This document shows positions 58,652 through 64,000 of a stretch of DNA of 64,000 bases, one piece after another; position 1 is the stretch's first letter, and every line of letters begins with the position of its first letter. A model generated the notes under the pieces. The model was not told where the DNA came from, ran no database searches, and saw only the letters and a program-made list of their open reading frames with translations. Source of the DNA: Phyto melanocephala (taxonomy: Eukaryota > Arthropoda > Insecta > Diptera > Rhinophoridae); contig OW799237.1 of NCBI GenBank assembly GCA_941918925.1, positions 11,203,201 to 11,267,200 of the forward strand, written 5' to 3'. A program made the translations under genes and the position numbers.

Positions 58652-59459
58652 TACTTTTAAAACAATTCATATGTATGCTAAGTTACATGTTTCATAAACA
58701 TAAGCACAAACACCATCACATAAATATTTATTCAAGCATGAGAGTGCAATTGTCTTTACTGAAACTAAACACTAATACTAAGAAATACTTATTAAATCTA
58801 AAACACCAACAACAATATACTTACATCAGGGATGCCAAAATTCGTGCAATCGTACCTTTTTTGGTACTATTTAAATTCGAAAAGTACAATGTGATAACAA
58901 TGGCTTATTTATTACAATTAAGGAATCTCCCCAGTTTAAGTAGTTTTATGTGTGCTCCTGATATTGAAATATCAAAGTCTTACGTTCGTAATTCGGCTCT
59001 GGTCGGTTCAAGAGCTCGCGCGATTTATGTTTATTAAATTATTTCTTTTGCAAAAGTGCTTACATAAATAAAAGTTCAATAAACTGCCCTAAATTGTTTT
59101 ACATTTTTTTTTGAAAAAGTGCTTACACGGTTAATTGGTTAATTTTATTTATTTGAAATAATTTCATTATCGATCAGTTTTGTCTTTCTTATTAAAATTT
59201 GGAATTATTTGGTTTTACTTTGATACTTTAATAAATGTTGATATTGTTGTTTAATCTGCGTAGCTTTTTTGGTGGATTTGTTGCTGTTGTTGCTCTTGAG
59301 GTTATTTCTGTAAGTCGCGTCATGGGCATTATCGTTTAAGGGAAATCAGGCCGTTCTTTTTTATATGGTGAGAGTTTTACGTTTCACTCTTGCTTGGTTA
59401 ATTGTGTGGCGTCGCGTAACTTTGCCAGACTATTCTGCAATTAAGCGCGTGTTTCTATT

Positions 59460-59830
59460 TTAGTTGGATTAACTGTAGGAGGACCTGCTAAACTTAAATA
59501 TTTACAACTGGAAGAGAACCAACAAAACTCTTTTATTTTTTAACTGGAGGAGGACCAACTAAACTCATTTACTTTTAACTGAATGAGTTCCATAAAATTT
59601 ATTGTAATTATTGTTCAGATGTATCCGACTTCCTATACAATAGTATAGGTTGACTTATGGTGCATGAAATAAATGTTCGTAACTGAAGGAGAACCATAAA
59701 ACTCAGTTTTAATTATTGTTCAAGTGTCTCCGACTTTCTATACGGAGGTATAGGTCGATTTACGGAGAAGGAACCAACGTGGAATACCCTGGCTTTTTGG
59801 TTATGTACCTCTGCCAATAAACTTTAGAAT
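59460..59830 (+). repeat. Imperfect tandem repeats inside the hAT-like element
   Basis: AACTGGAGGAGGACCAACTA-type phrases recur at about 59,470, 59,507, 59,542 and 59,680. A longer unit (GTTCCATAAAA...TCCGACTTCCTATACAATAG) recurs at about 59,588 and 59,690. Confidence 0.55.
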
Positions 59831-59849
59831 CCAAAAAAAAAAAAAAGTA

Positions 59850-60372
59850 AGAATGCCATATTCGGCCTTGCCGACTCTTATATACCCTTGACAACGTGTA
59901 GTCATGCAATAATAATTGTTTTATCCGCTTAAAAATATCTTATTGTAAAATTATAAATTGAGTTTATGTATGTATGTATGTTAAAAAAAAAACAAAAAAA
60001 TTAAAAAAAAATTTTCTTGTCTTAACTGGGATTCGAACTTACGTTCATTTAGTTTGCATTGGTGTGAAAAGACGAGGTGGTCTAGGTTTTTTCGTCATAT
60101 CTCAGTTGATTATAGAGCGATTTTTTTGATTTTCAATATTGATCTGCTCCCGAATATTTCTAATATTTTGGTTCCTTATACGGGTCTGGGTTCTGTAAAA
60201 GTTGATTTCAAAATACACATGAACAGACTGACAGACGGACTGACGGCTTAACGGAATCCCCCATTCATAAGCTTTGAGAAAATATATACTTTATGGGATC
60301 GGAAATGAAAATTGTAGAAATTTCACACGGAGTGACCAACCTATATATACCCTTACACTCATTGTGAAGGGT
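59850..60372 (-). repeat. Dispersed fly repeat with GGGTATATA ends and a tRNA-like stretch
   Basis: The minus strand runs from TACCCTTCACAATGAGTGTA (60,372) to GTCGGCAAGGCCGAATATGG (59,865), phrases I recall as widespread in fly genomes. At about 60,022-60,090 minus, GTTCGAATCCCAGTTAAGAC resembles a tRNA T-arm with B-box and 3' stem. The rest does not fold into a clear tRNA, so it is not called as one. Confidence 0.55.
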
Positions 60373-60707
60373 AAAAAATTAAAATCTTACAGTTTATTAA
60401 ATAAAAAGTGAGGCAAATGCATGCTCTTTTCCAGAACTTACTTGAATTGTAAAAGAAAAACTATCAGTATGAATGTAGACATTAGCAAATGGGGAGAGAA
60501 TCTTTTTTTACCAAAATATAATTGAAGCCAAAAAGAGAAACAGACTACAAACTGCAAGACTCTTCGGTTTAATTGAAACAAAGGATTTTCTCAATTTCCA
60601 AATATTGTATATCAAGTAAGTTATTATCAAAACTGTAATTGTGATCTCAAATTCAATTTAATAGATAGTATGTAGTACCTTAGTTTTCTTAAGTATAAAT
60701 TATAGTA

Positions 60708-61934
60708 CAGGGTGGTATACAACACTTGGAGAATTTATAATGGAGAGGTTCACAACTGAACAGAGAACCAGAACAATAGAATTTTATTATTTAAACCAGA
60801 GATCAATTATTTTAACGCAAAGAGCATATCGTCGATATTTTAACGTCAGAATTTCGCCCTCTGAAGCAATGATTCATTGCTTAGTTGATCGTCATCACCA
60901 ACATGGCAGCGTAACAGATTTGCCTCGAACCGTTAGACCACGTTTAAGTCGCACTGCGGAAAATATTGAACGAGTACAGCAAAGTGTTAACGAAGCACCA
61001 GAAACATCTGCCAGAAGGCGTTCTGCTCAGCTAGGAATGTCTCGTACGTCACTAGGGCGCATTTTAAAAAAAGATTTACAGTTCTACCCATATAAAGTGC
61101 AATTGGTGCAAGAATTAAAACCCGCAGATCATCGGCAACGTCTAAATTTTGCAGTTAAATTTCAAGAGTTGGCCAGAAATGAAATCAACTTTATTAAAAA
61201 TTTTATTATGAGTGATGAAGCTCATTTTCATTTGAATGGCTTTGTTAATAAGCAGAACTGTAGGTTCTGGGGTTCTCAAAATCCAAGAGCCATTCATCAA
61301 CGCCAATTGCACCCCATCAGGTGTACAGTATGGTGTGGGATCACATCTGAAAATGTTATTGGGCCTTACTTCTTCGAGAATGAAGATGGAAGTTCTGTAA
61401 CCGTAAATGGAGAGCGGTATCGGTTTATGATAGAAAATTTTTTACGCCCTGCTCTTGAAAACAGACCTGGTATGTGGTTTCAGCAGGACGGAGACACTGC
61501 CCATACTGCCCGAGACACAATGGCACTTTTAAGTCAAATTTTTGGAGGGCGAATGATTTCCAGAAATTCGGAAATTATTTTGCCAGCGCGATCGCCAGAT
61601 TTGACAGCAGCCGACTATTTTCTTTGGGGTTATTCGAAGGAGCGAGTTTATGTGAACAAGACAGAGACAATCCTTGAGCTCAAGGCAAACATTGTTGCAG
61701 AAATTCGAACGCTACATCCACAAGTTTTGAAAGATGTTATGGATAATGCTCTACAAAGAGCCCATCAGTGCGAAGCTGAAAACGGTGGTCATTTAAGAGA
61801 CGTCATTTTTCATACTAAGTGTAAAAAAATTTCCCTTTTGTATATTATATAATCTGAAAGAGAAAATAAAAAAAATAAATAAACGAAAAAGTTAATTAAC
61901 TTTTACGCCCCTTGGTTTCTTTTGGCCCACCCTG
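60708..61934 (+). mobile_element. mariner-type transposon with an intact transposase frame
   Basis: Begins CAGGGTGGTATAC after TA (60,706-60,707) and ends TTTTGGCCCACCCTG. The shared inverted terminus is CAGGGTGG. The base pair after the right end is AA where TA is expected, so that flank may have mutated. Length is 1,227 bp, normal for the superfamily. Confidence 0.85.
60740..61852 (+). CDS. mariner/Tc1-superfamily transposase, intact frame
   Basis: A 370-residue enzyme for cut-and-paste transposition at TA sites. Residues 1-60 form the first helix-turn-helix of the DUF4817 type. A linker with TVRPRLS (65-71) leads to a second helix-turn-helix (about 75-112, ETSARRRSAQLGMSRTSLGR). The RNase H-like catalytic core has D159 (MSDEAHF), D250 (WFQQDG) and D292 (SPDLTAADYFLWG). 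With D292 as the third acid, 41 residues separate it from D250, a DD41D pattern. NKQNCRFWGSQNPR and GPYFFENEDG are family blocks. There is no stop or frameshift, in contrast with the relics at 14,500 and 56,650, so this copy is young or recently active. Confidence 0.92.
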   Translation: MERFTTEQRTRTIEFYYLNQRSIILTQRAYRRYFNVRISPSEAMIHCLVDRHHQHGSVTDLPRTVRPRLSRTAENIERVQQSVNEAPETSARRRSAQLGMSRTSLGRILKKDLQFYPYKVQLVQELKPADHRQRLNFAVKFQELARNEINFIKNFIMSDEAHFHLNGFVNKQNCRFWGSQNPRAIHQRQLHPIRCTVWCGITSENVIGPYFFENEDGSSVTVNGERYRFMIENFLRPALENRPGMWFQQDGDTAHTARDTMALLSQIFGGRMISRNSEIILPARSPDLTAADYFLWGYSKERVYVNKTETILELKANIVAEIRTLHPQVLKDVMDNALQRAHQCEAENGGHLRDVIFHTKCKKISLLYII

Positions 61935-62095
61935 AACAAATGAATATGAATGCATATTTTTATATTCTTAATAAATATTAACAAAACTAATAAAAAATTA
62001 AAAAAAAAAAAAATGTGTTTTAGCACAATTATGGTGAAAAAATACCAATTTTTAAAGCTATTTTTATAATTTTAAATTTCCTGATGCCATCCCTG

Positions 62096-64000
62096 ACCTT
62101 CATACAACCCTGTTATGAAAATATAAGTCGATTTTGTTCTAAACACCCTCTCTGTGTATGTTTTGGATTCCTCTTAATTTGAACGGATTTGTATCTGTTT
62201 TCTAAAATAAGAAGTATCGATTTTCAAGAGACTTTAACGAAACCCAGTATTAACGAAAGTTTTTCAAAATTTTACTAGAACAAGTTAACTGAAGTACATA
62301 ATTATAAACTAGAGTAAAGTGTTATTAAATTTACTAGATTAATGCCAACTTTAATACAGCAGATTTTATATTAACGGTAACACTAAATTGCATGCATACT
62401 TTTAGCTATTTCTAGTATACTGTAGCCTATAACAACAACACTAAAGTATTTTAATTGCATTGCATTTCGGGCAAAAAGAAAAAAAACGCAAACTAAACGA
62501 TGAACTATAAATTGTCGATTGCAATTTCTAGAGCAATACGAATACGCGTTAAAAACCCTAAACAAAAAGAAAATTATTTTCGCTTTCAGTTATCATGGTT
62601 TTGTTTTTACTCCCCCTAAATAGAGCCTTTATAGAAACAACAACAAAAATAATTACTTTTTCCTTCAAACCTTTTTAGAACTTGGCTCAATTATCGTTCA
62701 ACAGCAATCACAGAAAACAATCAATTTATGCCTTATTTGAAAAACAGTTTTTTGCATTGATTTATTCTCTTTCCCTGATTCTCTCTGTAGGCGTTTAGTT
62801 AGTGGTGTGTGTTGCATGCGTGTGTTTGTTTAGTTAAAGCCTCGCATGTTTGTTTGCGTTTGTGTACGTTTTCCAGGCTTCAAGTTTATGTGTAGTCGAT
62901 GTCATTTTCAAACCAAAAAATTTAGGTCGCGTTTTGTGGTCAATTTACTATACAATTTGTTTTGTAATACAAATTTCGTTTGAATTTACTTGTGTGTGTG
63001 TGTGTCTGCGAGTGCATGTTTGCTGGTATTGAGGTTTGTTAAAAATGTGGTCATTTCAAGCATAAATTGATAAAAAAAAGAATTAAGAGAAAAATGAAAA
63101 TTTTGGCAGCAGTTTGTTGTGGGAAATTTTGAATATAAATTGAAAAAAAAAAATCATTTAACATGATATTTGGTTTCCAGATATTTTCAAATATATTTTT
63201 ACCCAATTCTCATTTAAAAATTATTCTGGGTACAATTTAATATTCTAAAAGGTTGCTAAAGTTTAAAATGTATATATTTCTTTTTATAGAAAAATTTTGC
63301 ATATTTTTTAATATAGATTTTTTTTTAAATTATCTGTAAATTTATAAAAAATTTCTTTTGTAAAAAAATTCTTGAAAACTACTTTTTACAAAAAAATATT
63401 TTTAAAATATTTTTTTATACATTTTGCAAAAAAATATTTTACACTGTAAAAAAATTGTACATTTTAAAATTTTTCTAAGAATATTTTTGGGTTTTTAAAA
63501 CAATTTTTTAATAATTTTATTTTAAAGAACTAAAATTAAAAAATTTTATTTATATCAATTTTTTTGGTAAATATTACAGAGATCAATAATCTTTTAAATT
63601 AAACAAACAAATATATTAAGTTTCAAAGTATATTCTTTAATGTTATAATGTTAAATTTTATAATAAAATTTATTTTAAATTTTTTTTGTCTACCAATTTT
63701 ACTTGCAAATTTTCACAGCTAGGACACAGTCATATAATAGTTTTGTGTATGTAAGTTTCACAAACACGTCTATTACCATAGGAAAAGGAATAATTCAATA
63801 ATACAAAATTACATATTAATTCTTATATGTGAAGTGAACATTGTATTAAGATCACAAATAAAATAGATTTATTTAGACAACCCAGCAATTTATAAAATTC
63901 AATAAATAATAGAAATTAATATTAAACATTTAAAACAGGTGTTTGAACATTTCGACCGCTGTTTTTAACTTAAATGCTGCTACACTACTACTGTGATATG
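62096..64000. other. No gene seen
   Basis: A (GT)n-rich stretch at about 62,800-63,020 has no supported frame. 63,260-63,560 is A/T-run sequence with weak similarity to the palindrome repeats (TTTTTATAGAAAAATTTT at 63,281). Confidence 0.5.

Larger units (their letters stand above)
58827..62095. mobile_element. Possible hAT-like non-autonomous element enclosing a mariner
   Basis: CAGGGATGCCA at the left and its near inverse TGCCATCCCTG at the right (10 of 11 matching) are bordered by 8-bp sequences ACTTACAT and ACCTTCAT (6 of 8 matching), as expected of an aged hAT insertion. Without the nested mariner the length is about 2.0 kb. No hAT transposase was found. Confidence 0.5.

Noticed and set aside
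60022..60090. tRNA-like sequence on the minus strand
   Set aside because: Only the T-arm and 3' stem look right; no coherent anticodon arm, and it lies in a dispersed repeat.
1..64000. CRISPR array, bacterial operon or phage-like system
   Set aside because: Regular repeats here lack unique equal-length spacers and associated genes; gene structure is eukaryotic.

Overview
The window is AT-rich, intron- and repeat-dominated nuclear DNA of an insect, most likely a higher (brachyceran, probably calyptrate) fly. The basis is fly-type genes with GT-AG introns, Helitron, Tc1/mariner and LINE-like remains, and the two protein-coding genes present. No bacterial or viral genes were recognised. Species cannot be named from the sequence.

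Region 1 (1-14,100) holds the two convincing genes, both on the + strand. At 631-4605 are the last three coding exons of a lysyl oxidase-like 2 gene: one partial and one full SRCR domain, then a complete copper/LTQ lysyl oxidase domain. At 8090-13,193 is a complete two-exon gene for a secreted trypsin-like serine protease with a long Ser/Thr/Pro-rich stalk. The large introns of both genes are filled with degenerate tandem repeats, and the protease intron also carries a Tc1-like relic split by a Helitron.

Region 2 (14,100-64,000) has almost no detectable coding sequence. It holds (a) long arrays of a 28-31 bp repeat centred on the 14-bp palindrome TTTTCTATAGAAAA, in blocks that switch orientation and each have their own linker sequence; (b) transposons: an old mariner with TA duplications (14,148-15,568), LINE fragments (17,270-18,745; 27,168-27,733; 29,961-30,034), MITE families, a 1.5-kb Helitron with an expanded 142-bp satellite (52,801-54,295), a third Helitron-like terminus (up to 42,118), and near the right end an intact-ORF mariner (DD41D spacing) apparently nested in a hAT-like element; (c) one candidate 85-bp coding exon on the minus strand (43,998-44,082), suggesting that part of this region is intron of an unidentified minus-strand gene.

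Most open frames in the AT-rich arrays are repeat translations (Phe/Lys/Ile/Tyr-rich, repeating when read through successive frames) and are not annotated as genes. The palindrome-centred repeat, about a quarter of the window by my estimate, is the least explained signal here.
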